Of a stretch of DNA of 64,000 nucleotides, positions 26,049 to 35,204 are shown one piece after another. Each line of letters begins with the position of its first letter. Positions within the stretch are counted from its first letter, which is position 1. The notes beneath the pieces were generated by a model. The model ran no database searches. It was given only the letters and a program-made list of their open reading frames with translations, and was not told where the DNA came from. The stretch is from Bin87 sp963692995 (GTDB taxonomy: Bacteria > Chloroflexota > Dehalococcoidia > Lucifugimonadales > UBA3495): NCBI GenBank assembly GCA_963692995.1, contig OY843611.1, positions 1,178,001 through 1,242,000 on the forward strand. Reading direction: 5' to 3'. Both the position numbers and the translations under genes were made by a program.

Positions 26049-27536
26049 ATGCCGTACCGCGACCTGCGCGAATTCATCGCCTTTCTGGAAAGCAAAGGCG
26101 ATCTATATCGTATCTCCGCTCCGGTTAACCCGGAGCTGGAGATAACCGAGATAGCCTATCGGCTTCTGCGGGCCGATGGCCCGGCCCTGCTCTTCGAAAA
26201 CGTAATTGGCCACGACATGCCCGTGGCCATCAATTTGTTCTGCTCCCAACGGCGCATGAACTGGGCGTTGGAAGTGTCAGACGCCGACGAGATCGCCGGC
26301 CGACTGGAAGCTATGATCCAGATGGTGCAAGGCGGCCCGCCTCAGGGAATGCTCAACAAGCTGCGCGCTCTGGGCCGCCTGGTTCACGTTGGCTCCTACC
26401 AACCACGTACGGTCCGCGACGCCCCTTGCCAGCAAGAGATACTGACTGGCGAGGATGTTGACCTTTCCCAACTGCCCATCATCAAGTGCTGGCCTCTGGA
26501 TGCCGGGCCATACATAACACTGCCGCTGGTGATTACCAAGGACCCGGAAACGGGAACGCAGAATTACGGCATCTACCGGATGCAGGTATTCGACCGCAAC
26601 ACCACGGGGATGCACTGGCAAACCCACAAAGTGGGCGCGCGGCACTACCGGGCCAGCGGCGAAAAGCCCAACCCTTTACCAATGGAAGTGGCCGTAGCCC
26701 TGGGTGGTGATCCGGCGTCAATCTGGACCGGCTCCGCGCCCCTGCCACCGGATGTGGATGAGATGGTACTGGCCGGATTCATACGTGACGCCGGCGTCGA
26801 ACTCACCCCGGCGGTATCCGTCGATTTGATGGTGCCGGCCAACGCCGAAATCGTGCTGGAGGGCTATGTCACGCCGGGCGAGGAACGCATCGAGGGCCCC
26901 TTCGGCGACCACACCGGATACTACTCCCTGGCCGAGCCGTACCCGGTATTCCACGTGACCACCATCACACGTCGGCACAACCCCATCTATCCCACCACGT
27001 TCGTCGGGCGACCGCCCACCGAGGACTACTGGATGGGCAAGGTTACCGAAAGGGTCTTTATGCCCCTCATCCGCCTTATTCTGCCCGAGGTGGTAGACAT
27101 CAACATGCCGGCGGAGGGTATCTTCCACAACCTGGTTCTGGTGTCCATGAAGAAGGAATACCCCGGCCACGCCCGCAAGGTGATGTACGGCCTGTGGGGC
27201 CTGGGCTTGCTCAGCCTGACCAAGGCTATCGTCGTGGTGGACGATTTCGTGGACGTTCAGAACCCGTCGGAAGTGGCTTGGCGCGTCGCCAACAACATCA
27301 ACCCCAGTACCGATTTGGTGCTGGTGGACGGCCCAATTGACGACTTGGACGTGGCCTCGCCCACGCCGCGCTTCGGCAGCAAGGTAGGCATTGACGCCAC
27401 CCGCAAGGGGCCGCAGGAAGGCTACTACCGGGAATGGCCTCCGGACATCGAGATGAGCTCCGAAGTGCGGGAGCGGGTTTCCCAGCGGTGGTCCGAGCTG
27501 GGGTTAGACGATATTATTGCGCCGCCTGGCGTCTGA
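26049..27536 (+). CDS. UbiD-family prenylated-FMN decarboxylase
   Basis: 495 residues, typical length. UbiD enzymes decarboxylate unsaturated or aromatic acids with prenylated FMN. MPYRDLREFIAFLESKGDL is the usual N-terminus; further blocks are ENVIGHDMPVAINLFCSQRR, LPLVITKDPETGTQNYGIYR, MHWQTHKVGARHYR, EGPFGDHTGYYSL and MPAEGIFHNLVLVSMKKEYP. The conserved E-R-E network is consistent with EGPFGDHTG. No ubiX (prenyltransferase) gene is nearby. The nitronate monooxygenase-like and MFS genes follow on the same strand with short gaps, which suggests an aromatic or unsaturated acid catabolic cluster. Confidence 0.93.
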   Translation: MPYRDLREFIAFLESKGDLYRISAPVNPELEITEIAYRLLRADGPALLFENVIGHDMPVAINLFCSQRRMNWALEVSDADEIAGRLEAMIQMVQGGPPQGMLNKLRALGRLVHVGSYQPRTVRDAPCQQEILTGEDVDLSQLPIIKCWPLDAGPYITLPLVITKDPETGTQNYGIYRMQVFDRNTTGMHWQTHKVGARHYRASGEKPNPLPMEVAVALGGDPASIWTGSAPLPPDVDEMVLAGFIRDAGVELTPAVSVDLMVPANAEIVLEGYVTPGEERIEGPFGDHTGYYSLAEPYPVFHVTTITRRHNPIYPTTFVGRPPTEDYWMGKVTERVFMPLIRLILPEVVDINMPAEGIFHNLVLVSMKKEYPGHARKVMYGLWGLGLLSLTKAIVVVDDFVDVQNPSEVAWRVANNINPSTDLVLVDGPIDDLDVASPTPRFGSKVGIDATRKGPQEGYYREWPPDIEMSSEVRERVSQRWSELGLDDIIAPPGV

Positions 27537-27574
27537 GATTGCCGGGCGCGGGCCGCGCCGAGGGGTTATCCACT

Positions 27575-28555
27575 ATGCTCCGCACTCGCTTCACCGATCT
27601 GCTCGGTCTGGACTATCCGATAATGTCCGCGCCAATGAGCAATCACAGCGGCGGGACGTTGGCGGCGGCGGTCTCGCTGGCCGGGGGACTGGGCGCCTTT
27701 GGTGGCAGCAACAGCTTCGGCCCGCACTGGTTCCGGGAGCAGATTGGGTATATCAGATCCCAAACCGATCGGCCCTTCGGCGTGGGGTTCATCACGCAGT
27801 TGATTGAATCGTCCCCGGAGAATTTCGAGATCGCATTGGCCGAGCGCGCCCCGGTGGTGATCTTCTCTTTCGCCGACCCGCGCCCGTGGCTGGAGCTGGC
27901 TAAGGACGCCGGAGCGATCACGATTTGCCAGGTTCAGTCTCGGCCGGCGGCGAGAATCGCGGTGGACGCCGGGGCGGATGTGCTGCTGGCCCAGGGCAAC
28001 GAGGCGGGAGGCCATACGGGCGAGCTGAACCTGTTGCCCCTGCTGGTGGATCTGGTGGAGCGGTTTCCCAATGTGCCGGTGTTGGCCGCCGGCGGAATTG
28101 CCTCCGGGCGAGCTTTCGCCGCGGCGCTGACCGCCGGCGCCCAGGGCGCTTCCCTGGGCACGGCTTTTCTTGCCACGCCGGAGGCGGTGGAAGTGCCGCA
28201 ACCCTTCAAGGAACGCATTCTGCTATCGGACGGGCAGGATACTATCTTCACTGCCCTCTACGACCTGCTGGGCGATGATCCATGGCCGCCGGGCATCGCC
28301 GGACGGGTGTACCGCAATCGCCTGGTGCGGGAGTGGCACGGTAGAGACGCCGAAGTACTGGCCCGCCGGGAAGAACTGGCATCGGACGCCGCCCTGGCCA
28401 GGGCGCGGCAGGACCCCGAACTGGCGTCGGTGTACATGGGCCAGGGGGCGGGCCAGGTTCACGCCATTCGGCCAGCGGCGGAAGCGCTGCGGGAAATCTG
28501 CGTGAGCGCGGAGGATATATTGCGCCAGCCAGCGTGGCGATTGCGTGATAACTGA
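27575..28555 (+). CDS. nitronate monooxygenase / enoyl-reductase-like flavoprotein
   Basis: 326 residues from the ATG at 27575; the frame is open upstream but overlaps ubiD and lacks homology there. TIM-barrel FMN protein: GLDYPIMSAPMSNHSGGTLA at the N-terminus, FGVGFITQL, VVIFSFADPRPWLELAKDAG, DVLLAQGNEAGGHTGELN (the conserved QGxEAGGH block containing the catalytic-type His) and PVLAAGGIASGRAFAAALTAG (phosphate-binding GGI). Members oxidise alkyl nitronates, or reduce enoyl-ACP when they are FabK-like. A detoxification or catabolic role beside UbiD is possible. The gap to ubiD is 38 bases. Confidence 0.9.
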   Translation: MLRTRFTDLLGLDYPIMSAPMSNHSGGTLAAAVSLAGGLGAFGGSNSFGPHWFREQIGYIRSQTDRPFGVGFITQLIESSPENFEIALAERAPVVIFSFADPRPWLELAKDAGAITICQVQSRPAARIAVDAGADVLLAQGNEAGGHTGELNLLPLLVDLVERFPNVPVLAAGGIASGRAFAAALTAGAQGASLGTAFLATPEAVEVPQPFKERILLSDGQDTIFTALYDLLGDDPWPPGIAGRVYRNRLVREWHGRDAEVLARREELASDAALARARQDPELASVYMGQGAGQVHAIRPAAEALREICVSAEDILRQPAWRLRDN

Positions 28556-28621
28556 TTCGGAACGTTACTCCAGCCGGCGCCGGTTTGACTGAGCTGACCG
28601 CGTAAATTACAATAGTAAGCC

Positions 28622-29974
28622 GTGGCAAGTATTGAAAATAGCGAAGAGCGGCGGCAGCCTCGCATCTTCTACGGATGGTGGATTGTCGCCGCCGCATCAG
28701 TTCTGGGGATGTTCGGCAACGGGTCCATCTCCCAAGGCTTCCCCAGGTTTCTGTTACCCATTGAGACTTCCCTGGGCCTGACCCGCGACCAGATGTCCCT
28801 GGTGTTCAGTCTGGCGCGCGCCGAGGGCAGCGTCGCCGGGCCGGCCGTCGGTTGGCTGGTGGACCGCTTCGGCGCGAGGCCGCTGGTTTTTGCGGGAAGC
28901 ATCACGGTAGGCATTGGAGTCATCCTGTTGTCGCAGGTCAACTCCTATTGGATGCTGTTGATCCTGTTCGCCGGCGTGATCTCCCTGGGCAAGTCAGCGG
29001 GACTGGGACAAACCCTCATGGCTGGCGTGAACCAGTGGTTCATACGCCGTCGCCACTTGGCCATGTCCACCTTGATGACCGCCTTTGCCGGTGGCGGAGC
29101 CTTGATCGTGCCGTTGCTCAACGAAAGCATCCAGTGGCTAGGCTGGCGGCACACCCTGATCTGGACGGGCATCGTGATCCTTGCGCTCACCCTGCCAGCC
29201 TCCTTCATCATCCGCAGCCGTCCCGAGGATATGGGCCTCCGCCCGGACGGAGACCCGCCCTTGGATAACTCTGCCGAAAGCAGCGGCGGGTCGCGGAATC
29301 GCGGATCCGGCAGCGCGGAGGTCAGTTTCACGTTCAAGGAGGCCATCCGTACTCGCACCTTCTGGCTGATGTCCGCCGGCGCGTTCATGCGGGTAACGGT
29401 GACCAACGGAATGCTCGTTCATATTTTCGCCATGATGGCGGAACGCGGCCTGTCTGATGACGAGTCCGCCGCCTGGGTCGCGGCCATGTTCTTCCTGGGC
29501 ATTCCGCTACGCTTCATCCTGGGCGTCACAACGGGCAAGTTCCGTTCCAACCTGATGCTGGCCGGCGGCATGGCCATCGGAGCGGTGGGTATGTGGGGTC
29601 TGTGGCTCGGGCCGGGCGTAGTAGGACTGCTGGCCTTCGTAATCGGCATCGCCGTGGTGGAGGGCATCACTTCCGTCAACTGGCTGATGCTCAGCGACTA
29701 TTTCGGTCGCGGACGGTTCGCCACGCTGATGGGGTTCATGAGCCTCTTTATGAACATCGGGCTTTTCGCGTCGCCTCTTTTTGCCGGGATCGTGTTCCGC
29801 CTTACCGAATCCTACTGGTTGGTGCTGGCCACCTTCACGCCGATGTACTTGGTCAGCGCCTTGGCCTTCCTGCTCTGCACCCGTCCACCGCCTCCCACGC
29901 GAGGGCAGCGGCGGTGGATCGGTACGGAAACCCGGTCTCCCCGGCCGGCGACCGGCGCCGGAGACGGTGATTAG
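28622..29974 (+). CDS. MFS transporter (monocarboxylate/oxalate-formate antiporter-like)
   Basis: 450 residues, start GTG at 28622. Twelve membrane helices. FYGWWIVAAASVLGMFGNG at the N-terminus and AGPAVGWLVDRFGARPLVFA (the loop 2-3 GxxxDRxGxR motif) are typical of the MCT-like MFS branch, as is the long central loop (RPEDMGLRPDGDPPLDN). The second half begins EAIRTRTFWLMSAGAFM. The substrate may be an organic acid that feeds the UbiD and nitronate-monooxygenase enzymes encoded upstream, 66 bases away. The C-terminus is arginine- and proline-rich and cytoplasmic. Confidence 0.92.
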   Translation: MASIENSEERRQPRIFYGWWIVAAASVLGMFGNGSISQGFPRFLLPIETSLGLTRDQMSLVFSLARAEGSVAGPAVGWLVDRFGARPLVFAGSITVGIGVILLSQVNSYWMLLILFAGVISLGKSAGLGQTLMAGVNQWFIRRRHLAMSTLMTAFAGGGALIVPLLNESIQWLGWRHTLIWTGIVILALTLPASFIIRSRPEDMGLRPDGDPPLDNSAESSGGSRNRGSGSAEVSFTFKEAIRTRTFWLMSAGAFMRVTVTNGMLVHIFAMMAERGLSDDESAAWVAAMFFLGIPLRFILGVTTGKFRSNLMLAGGMAIGAVGMWGLWLGPGVVGLLAFVIGIAVVEGITSVNWLMLSDYFGRGRFATLMGFMSLFMNIGLFASPLFAGIVFRLTESYWLVLATFTPMYLVSALAFLLCTRPPPPTRGQRRWIGTETRSPRPATGAGDGD

Positions 29975-30081
29975 GCAGCTTTCAGCATAGCTTCTGGTAT
30001 CATAACCCCATTGCTCTACCCGGACCGGATCGACCCCACCAACGAAGTTCAACCCCGGCTAGACCCGGAGGCTGCTCGCAT

Positions 30082-30669
30082 ATGAACCCTCAACCCATTA
30101 CGCTGGTGGGCGAACACGTCCGTCTGGAACCCCTCGGGCCGCAGCACGCCCGCGATCTATACCGGGTCGGGCAGGAAGAATCGATCTGGCGTTATCTGTC
30201 AACTCCGCCGTTCACCAGCCTGGACGACGCCCGTGCGTGGGTGGATATGTTCATCGACCACAACGCGTCGGGCAAGGACGTACAGTTCGCCGTTATCTAT
30301 GGCGCGGAGGAACGGGCCATCGGCTCCACCGGCTACCTGGACATTGACCGGCCCAATAGGGCGCTGGAGATCGGCATGACCTGGTATGGCGTCGATTACC
30401 AGCGCACCGCTGTCAACACCGAGTGCAAGTACCTGCTGCTGCGCCACGCCTTTGAGGATTTGAGCGCGCTCCGGGTCTGCCTCAAGACCGACCACCGCAA
30501 CGAGCGGTCCCAGCGGGCCATCCTGCGTATCGGCGCCCAGCGGGAGGGCGTGCTCCGCAACCACCGCATCGCCCGGGACGGCGTGAACCGCCATTCGGTA
30601 TATTTCAGCATCATCGACACTGAATGGCCCGACGTGAAAGTGCGGCTGGAGGGCATGCTGGACCGCTGA
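30082..30669 (+). CDS. GNAT-family N-acetyltransferase (RimJ/RimL-like)
   Basis: 195 residues. The N-terminus ITLVGEHVRLEPLGPQHARD is typical of RimJ/RimL-type acetyltransferases. The acetyl-CoA-binding region is IGMTWYGVDYQRTAVNTECK, where the usual Q/RxxGxG/A loop is replaced by QRTAVN, followed by LLLRHAFEDLSALRVCLKTD and NERSQRAILRIGAQREG (motif B). Target protein or small molecule unknown. It stands alone between the MFS gene and the convergent crcB gene. Confidence 0.88.
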   Translation: MNPQPITLVGEHVRLEPLGPQHARDLYRVGQEESIWRYLSTPPFTSLDDARAWVDMFIDHNASGKDVQFAVIYGAEERAIGSTGYLDIDRPNRALEIGMTWYGVDYQRTAVNTECKYLLLRHAFEDLSALRVCLKTDHRNERSQRAILRIGAQREGVLRNHRIARDGVNRHSVYFSIIDTEWPDVKVRLEGMLDR

Positions 30670-30692
30670 TGCTTCGCGCGATTGCAGCGCGG

Positions 30693-31067
30693 TTATGTTG
30701 CCGCTCTACCAACCAGCATACCGAGGTAGGCGGCGGTTAGCCCGACGACAAGATTGGCGGCGATGGACAGGCCGGCGCGGGCGTATTCGCCGCTGGACAG
30801 GAGCCGGGCGCCATCGTAGGCCAGCGTAGAGAAGGTAGTGAAACCGCCGAGCAGGCCCACCGTCGCCATGGCGCGAAGTTCCAGGGGCCAGTCGCTGCGG
30901 GAGATGAAAATCGTTGCCAGGGCTCCCAATGCAAAGGAGCCGACGATGTTTACGGCGAAGGTGCCAACCACCGTGTCGGCGCCAAGATAATGCGCGGCAA
31001 GGCGGCCCACGGCGTAGCGCAGGACGGAACCCGCCGCGCCGCCAACGGCAACCAGCAGCCAGACCAC
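30693..31067 (-). CDS. crcB: fluoride ion channel CrcB/FluC
   Basis: 124 residues, start GTG at 31067. Four membrane helices with the Fluc signatures: GGAAGSVLRYAVGRL, GTFAVNIVGSFALGAL (the Asn of the pore helix) and GLLGGFTTFSTLAYDGARLL (the FTTFST track with the Phe box). CrcB exports fluoride as an antiparallel dual-topology dimer; only one crcB gene is present here, which fits a homodimer. No fluoride riboswitch is recognisable upstream. The stop codon of the short frame at 31069-31230 is one base from its start. Confidence 0.95.
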   Translation of the reverse strand: MVWLLVAVGGAAGSVLRYAVGRLAAHYLGADTVVGTFAVNIVGSFALGALATIFISRSDWPLELRAMATVGLLGGFTTFSTLAYDGARLLSSGEYARAGLSIAANLVVGLTAAYLGMLVGRAAT

Positions 31068-31068
31068 G

Positions 31069-31230
31069 CTAAGCCCAGGAACCCCGCCGTTCCAGCGTTC
31101 GCTCGTCTAGCTCGATCCTCCAGCCGGGGCGGTGGGACAGTATCATTTTGCCGGCGATAGGATGCCATTGACCTGAGGACCGTAGGGCACGCCAGACGGA
31201 GACGATGGGTTCAACGTCGGCGCTTTTCAT
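31069..31230 (-). CDS. possible small protein (53 aa) directly upstream of crcB
   Basis: An ATG at 31230 opens a 53-residue frame ending TAG one base before the crcB GTG (TAGCGTG). The peptide begins MKSADVEPIVSVWRALR and is basic, with WRIELDERTLERRG near the end; no membrane segment and no known motif. The tight junction suggests translational coupling to crcB. No clear ribosome-binding site precedes the ATG. The frame may be real or chance; support is positional only. Confidence 0.35.
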   Translation of the reverse strand: MKSADVEPIVSVWRALRSSGQWHPIAGKMILSHRPGWRIELDERTLERRGSWA

Positions 31231-31264
31231 CAGGGACGATGCTTTTGATCAGCAGTGAACGGAT

Positions 31265-32059
31265 TCAAGAGCGTAACCCCTTTTCCTGCAAAGTTTGGTC
31301 GAGCCATTTACGGTCGCTATCCGATAATGGGCCGGCCGGATCATCATGGTAGCCCATATAGTTGACATAATAATCCAGCGAGTAGATTTCATTTACTATT
31401 TCACCCAACGGAATTTCCGGTTCCGTATCGCCGTCCAGCAATGGCACCGTGAAACTGGGAATGCTCGAGCGCAATCCGAATGGGTATAACTCAGCAGAGG
31501 GTCGCAACTGCCACCGGCTAATCAGAGTGCGATACGGGGCATCGCCATCATAACCTTCCACTGGCATGGGCCGGCCAACACGCACCAAATCAATCTCAAT
31601 GAAGTGGGTGGCAGATTCCAGGATGCGCTTTCGCTTGTCCAAATATTGCTCTCGCCCGGGGCCCGGGTTTTTGTTGGTAGGGGAAAGAACCTCAAGAACG
31701 GTTACTGGATCTTCGCGGCTTTGTTCACTGATTCGGATAAACCACTCCCGAACCGTGTAGGTTTCCGGCAAGACCACCGTCACCGCGCCGGCCTCCAATT
31801 CATAGTCGGACGGTTCTTGATGAACGCCGCTGCCCGAAATTGTAATGTCTGGTCTGGCATACCGGGCTGGCGGTTCCTCGGCTGGATTCTGCCCAATGGC
31901 TACCCTCTCCTCCATAATGACGGAGTATTTGAATGGCAACCGTCCACGGAGACAGCGGTGGATTGCGGCAATGATTTTGTTATGTACCTCCGGCCAAAGC
32001 CCGCGGGTTTCCAGGTAAGGATTCATACCCGGGAACGGATTAGTAAATTGGCTTCCCAT
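31265..32059 (-). CDS. DUF4058 family protein
   Basis: 264 residues, AAGGAG nine bases before the ATG at 32059. The N-terminus (FTNPFPGMNPYLETRGLWPE, then VHNKIIAAIHRCL) is the DUF4058 signature; the centre contains TVLEVLSPTNKNPGPGREQY and FIEIDLVRVGRPMP, the conserved core. The E-V-LSPxNK and IEIDLxR segments resemble a PD-(D/E)XK-type nuclease core, and Uma2-type proteins of the same general class are encoded nearby (34445 and 50110-52714). DUF4058 proteins are mostly found in Cyanobacteria and Chloroflexota; their role is unknown. Confidence 0.9.
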   Translation of the reverse strand: MGSQFTNPFPGMNPYLETRGLWPEVHNKIIAAIHRCLRGRLPFKYSVIMEERVAIGQNPAEEPPARYARPDITISGSGVHQEPSDYELEAGAVTVVLPETYTVREWFIRISEQSREDPVTVLEVLSPTNKNPGPGREQYLDKRKRILESATHFIEIDLVRVGRPMPVEGYDGDAPYRTLISRWQLRPSAELYPFGLRSSIPSFTVPLLDGDTEPEIPLGEIVNEIYSLDYYVNYMGYHDDPAGPLSDSDRKWLDQTLQEKGLRS

Positions 32060-32072
32060 CAGTCGTATCTCC

Positions 32073-33227
32073 TTACGGCGCGTGGCGGGAAGCCAGGTTA
32101 TTAAACCGACCCAGGCGGAAGAGCCCGATGTCGTGCTCGGTCTTGCCGTGTTCAGCCAGGTCGGCCATTATCTCGCCGACCACGCTGGAGAACTTGAAGC
32201 CGTGGCCGGAGAAGCCGGCGGCCACCGACACCTGGGGGTTGTCGGGCAAGGTATCGATGATGAAATGCTCATCGGGAGTGTTGGTGAACATGCAGGTTTT
32301 CAGCGCGAGGGTTGGCCCGGCTGCTTCGGGGAAGTAGCGTTCGGTAAATTGGCGGAGGGCCGCCTCGTCCCGAGCGTTGGGTTCTCGGTCCATGGTGTCT
32401 GGGTCCACCTGCTCGCGAAAGTGGTTGAACATTCCCAGCTTGAAGCCGGGGATGCCATAGGATGGGAAGCCGTAGAAACGCCCTTCCTCGACTTCCATAC
32501 CGAACACCGGGAAGGTTGCCGGCTTGAACAACTCGGGGCGATACGGCGCGAACCAGCCCAGCACTTGCCGCTCGGCCACGGCGTGCTCCGCCACTTCCGG
32601 CGCGACTTTGCCGGCCCATGCGCCGGCGGTTACCACCAGCCGGCGGGCCGAATAGGTGTCCCGGTCGGTGGTTACCACAACGCCACCGGCGGAGGTTGGT
32701 TCCCAATCCAGCGCGATCTCTCGGCCATGCACTTCGGCTCCCGATTCCAGCGCCCCGGCTACGTGCGCGACGATGCACCGCTCGGATAGAACAAAGCCGC
32801 CCTGCTGCTCATAGAGCATCTCCGCGTCTTCGGGGAGCCGGTAGCCGGGCCACTCCCGGTTAACCTCCGGCCCGCTGAGCCGGCGGTAGGGCAGCTGGTG
32901 TTCCCGGACGGTTTCCAGCGAGCCTTCCAGCAGCTTGTTGGCGCCCACGCCGCCGCGCACGCACCCGGTGGTCACCAGCAGCTTCTCACCGGCCAGGTTC
33001 TCCAGCTGGTGCCATAGCTCATAGGCGCGGTACAGCAATGGAACGTAAGACGGGTCCTCATGGTAGGCCAACCGGATCATGCGGCTGACTCCGTGGGATG
33101 ACCCCATCTCGTTGGGAATGTCATACCGCTCCAGGCCCAGCACTCGCCAGCCACGCTTGGCCAGATGATAGACGGCAGCGCTGCCCATGCCGCCGACACC
33201 GATGACGATGGCATCAAATTCTCTCAT
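32073..33227 (-). CDS. sarcosine-oxidase-like FAD amine oxidase (SolA/MSOX type)
   Basis: 384 residues from the ATG at 33227, which has GGGGGA six bases upstream. FAD-dependent N-methyl amino acid oxidase of the monomeric sarcosine oxidase / N-methyltryptophan oxidase family. AIVIGVGGMGSAAVYHLAKR is the dinucleotide-binding loop and LGLERYDIPNEMGSSHGVSR carries the SSHG-R segment before the flavin. CMFTNTPDEHFIID includes the conserved Cys that in MSOX is linked covalently to FAD, and GFSGHGFKFSSVVGEIMADL is the typical C-terminus. It oxidises a secondary amine to formaldehyde and peroxide; the natural substrate is unknown. The adjacent DUF4058 gene is 13 bases away. Confidence 0.92.
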   Translation of the reverse strand: MREFDAIVIGVGGMGSAAVYHLAKRGWRVLGLERYDIPNEMGSSHGVSRMIRLAYHEDPSYVPLLYRAYELWHQLENLAGEKLLVTTGCVRGGVGANKLLEGSLETVREHQLPYRRLSGPEVNREWPGYRLPEDAEMLYEQQGGFVLSERCIVAHVAGALESGAEVHGREIALDWEPTSAGGVVVTTDRDTYSARRLVVTAGAWAGKVAPEVAEHAVAERQVLGWFAPYRPELFKPATFPVFGMEVEEGRFYGFPSYGIPGFKLGMFNHFREQVDPDTMDREPNARDEAALRQFTERYFPEAAGPTLALKTCMFTNTPDEHFIIDTLPDNPQVSVAAGFSGHGFKFSSVVGEIMADLAEHGKTEHDIGLFRLGRFNNLASRHAP

Positions 33228-33250
33228 TCCTTCCCCCATCCAAGTCCGTC

Positions 33251-33270
33251 ATTCCCGCGAAAGCGGGAAT
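33251..33270. repeat. type B palindrome
   Basis: ATTCCCGC-GAAA-GCGGGAAT, identical to 14065-14084 and 25382-25401. It lies upstream of the sarcosine-oxidase-like gene and downstream of the SMP-30 gene. A degraded relative follows at about 33304-33330. Confidence 0.85.
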
Positions 33271-33354
33271 CCAGGTGAGCTTGCCGGTTTGCCTGGGCGT
33301 CTGAATTCCAGCGTAAGCCGGAACGACGGGAACTTATCGAAATTACCAAGCCGA

Positions 33355-34272
33355 TTACGCCCGTGGCAGCGGGTTGCCCGGCGTGGTCATACGGAGGGAA
33401 TACACCGACGTGCGGGCGGTGAACAACATGGTGCGAAAATCGGGGCCACCGAAGGCGCAGTTGGCCGGGATCTCCGGGACGCGGATAATGCCGATATGGT
33501 CGCCGGCGGAGGAGAAGACCCACACGCCGCCGGAGCCGGTGCAATAGACGCGGCCCTCGGCGTCAACCTTCATGCCATCGGGCACGCCGTCCTCGGCAGA
33601 GGCCAGGTTGCCGAACATTCGGCTGTTGCTCAGCGAACCGTCGCCGGCCACGTCATAGGCCTGGATGAACTGGTTGGGCTTGACCGCGCCGTCCCAATAC
33701 TGGTCGGGGCGTTCGCCCAGCTTGCGGGTGTTGGACACGTAGAGCACAGACTCATCCGGCGAAAAGGCGATGCCATTGGGGAAGTCAATGTCGTGGGCGG
33801 ACATGTGCACCGAGCCGTCGGGGGCAATGCGGTGGATGGTGCCGGGGAACTCGATTTCCTGTTCCGCCTCGGGAACGCGGCCGCTGGGGTTGGTGAAGTA
33901 GATGCTGCCGTCGCTGCGGCAGACGATGTCGTTGGGGCGATGGAAACGCTTGCCCTCCCAGCGGTCGGCGACCACGTTGATGGTGCCGTCGGCTTCCGTG
34001 CGGGAGATGCGGCGGTTGTCGCCCTCGCACATCAGCAAGCGTCCCTGGAGATCCAGGGTCATGCCGTTGGCGCCGCCGCTGGGTTCGCGGATGATTTCGG
34101 GCGTTCCTCCGGCCGGAGACATGCGGTGAATCACCGGCGGCTCCCGGCGCAGGTCCACGAACAGCCAGTAGCCGTCGGGATGCCACAACGGGCCCTCGGT
34201 GAACGCAAAATTGGTGGCGAGCTGTTGCGCTTCCTGGTTGGGTTCGACGATGCCTTCCAGATATTCGGTCAT
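33355..34272 (-). CDS. SMP-30/gluconolactonase-family beta-propeller hydrolase
   Basis: 305 residues, GGAGG before the ATG at 34272. Six-bladed propeller lactonases that hydrolyse sugar lactones. Visible signatures: FTEGPLWHPDGYWLFVDLRR (metal Glu), GGANGMTLDLQGRLLMCEGD, FHRPNDIVCRSDGSIYFTNP (metal Asn), DFPNGIAFSPDESVLYVSNT (metal Asp region) and DGMKVDAEGRVYCTGSGG. These match the divalent-metal site Glu-Asn-Asp. It is cytosolic, with no signal peptide. A partner of the sugar-acid enzymes here is possible. Confidence 0.93.
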   Translation of the reverse strand: MTEYLEGIVEPNQEAQQLATNFAFTEGPLWHPDGYWLFVDLRREPPVIHRMSPAGGTPEIIREPSGGANGMTLDLQGRLLMCEGDNRRISRTEADGTINVVADRWEGKRFHRPNDIVCRSDGSIYFTNPSGRVPEAEQEIEFPGTIHRIAPDGSVHMSAHDIDFPNGIAFSPDESVLYVSNTRKLGERPDQYWDGAVKPNQFIQAYDVAGDGSLSNSRMFGNLASAEDGVPDGMKVDAEGRVYCTGSGGVWVFSSAGDHIGIIRVPEIPANCAFGGPDFRTMLFTARTSVYSLRMTTPGNPLPRA

Positions 34273-34444
34273 GGTTTGCCTCCTGTGGAAACGGAAATTG
34301 GGGAGAAATTAATTAGCTAGCTTAGGTTCCTTTTCAACGAACATCTATTCGCCGCCGCGCCAGTAAATGTCGTTGACGGTTCCCGCTCTAATTTGCTTTA
34401 TCACGTCGGTGCCTCTTCGCCCCGTCGCCGGCATCAGCGCACTC

Positions 34445-35146
34445 TCACACTTGGCCTTCCCGCAACCGCGCGATTTCATGCCGCAGCCGTTGGGCCTCGG
34501 CTAAGGCGGCGTCTCGCTCGTCAGCCAGGCTGTCGAAAGTGTCCAGGTAGCGCCGGCCCGCTGGGTCGTACCAGCGGAGTTCTCCGTATTCCCAACATAC
34601 CTGCAACCCCAAGACTCGGCTGTCGCCATAGTGCATGTCTGACGCATGCCGGTGTATGGGAATTGGCGCATAGCGCCCATTGACCAGCGTCCAGCCCGCC
34701 AGTCCGGTGGCGTAGCGTTTGCCCGAGTCCGGGTCGAATAGCCAGTGCTCCGCCACCCCGAAGTTGGCGTAATCAAACCATTTGGCGCTTTCATCGTTGC
34801 CTGCTGTACTGTCCGACGCTACTTCCAGCGCAAAATCAGGCGGCTTGCCCTGCTCGTTGATGGCATAGCCTTCCTGCGCCAGGATAGCGGCGCGCCTGAC
34901 GTCAAAAGCGATGAGCAGGTCGGGAACCCGTGCCCCTGATCGGCTTCGGGGAATATTCCAGGATACGGGAACTTCGCCCAACACGATGGTTGTGTCCGGG
35001 TTGCCCAAGTGCCGGCGCAAAGACGGCTGGTGCCCTCGGTCGTGAATATGACGGCTGTTCATCATATCGGCGCGGGGCGGAAAATCAGGGAACTTATCGA
35101 TGGCCAGGGATGCCGGCGCCTGTGCGGAGGTAAATCTGCCAGTCAT
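34445..35146 (-). CDS. Uma2-family (DUF820) putative endonuclease, solitary copy
   Basis: 233 residues, AAGGATT before the ATG. PD-(D/E)XK-type core: RVPDLLIAFDVRRAAI, NEQGKPPDFALEVASDST (the D-x-E-x block), SAKWFDYANFGVAEHWLFDP and a C-terminal coiled coil (DERDAALAEAQRLRHEIARL). Uma2 proteins are found in high copy in Cyanobacteria and Chloroflexota, are suspected to be nucleases, and have no established role. This copy diverges clearly from the triplicated set at 50110-52714 and keeps only a short coiled-coil tail. Confidence 0.9.
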   Translation of the reverse strand: MTGRFTSAQAPASLAIDKFPDFPPRADMMNSRHIHDRGHQPSLRRHLGNPDTTIVLGEVPVSWNIPRSRSGARVPDLLIAFDVRRAAILAQEGYAINEQGKPPDFALEVASDSTAGNDESAKWFDYANFGVAEHWLFDPDSGKRYATGLAGWTLVNGRYAPIPIHRHASDMHYGDSRVLGLQVCWEYGELRWYDPAGRRYLDTFDSLADERDAALAEAQRLRHEIARLREGQV

Positions 35147-35204
35147 AATCCTTCCTGACGGATGCGAGCCGAGCGGGTTCGGGTTGGTGCCAGAACGCGG
35201 AAGA

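Noticed and set aside
31068..31265. Fluoride riboswitch upstream of crcB
   Set aside because: I looked for the crcB-motif consensus segments on the minus strand and could not find them in the right order.
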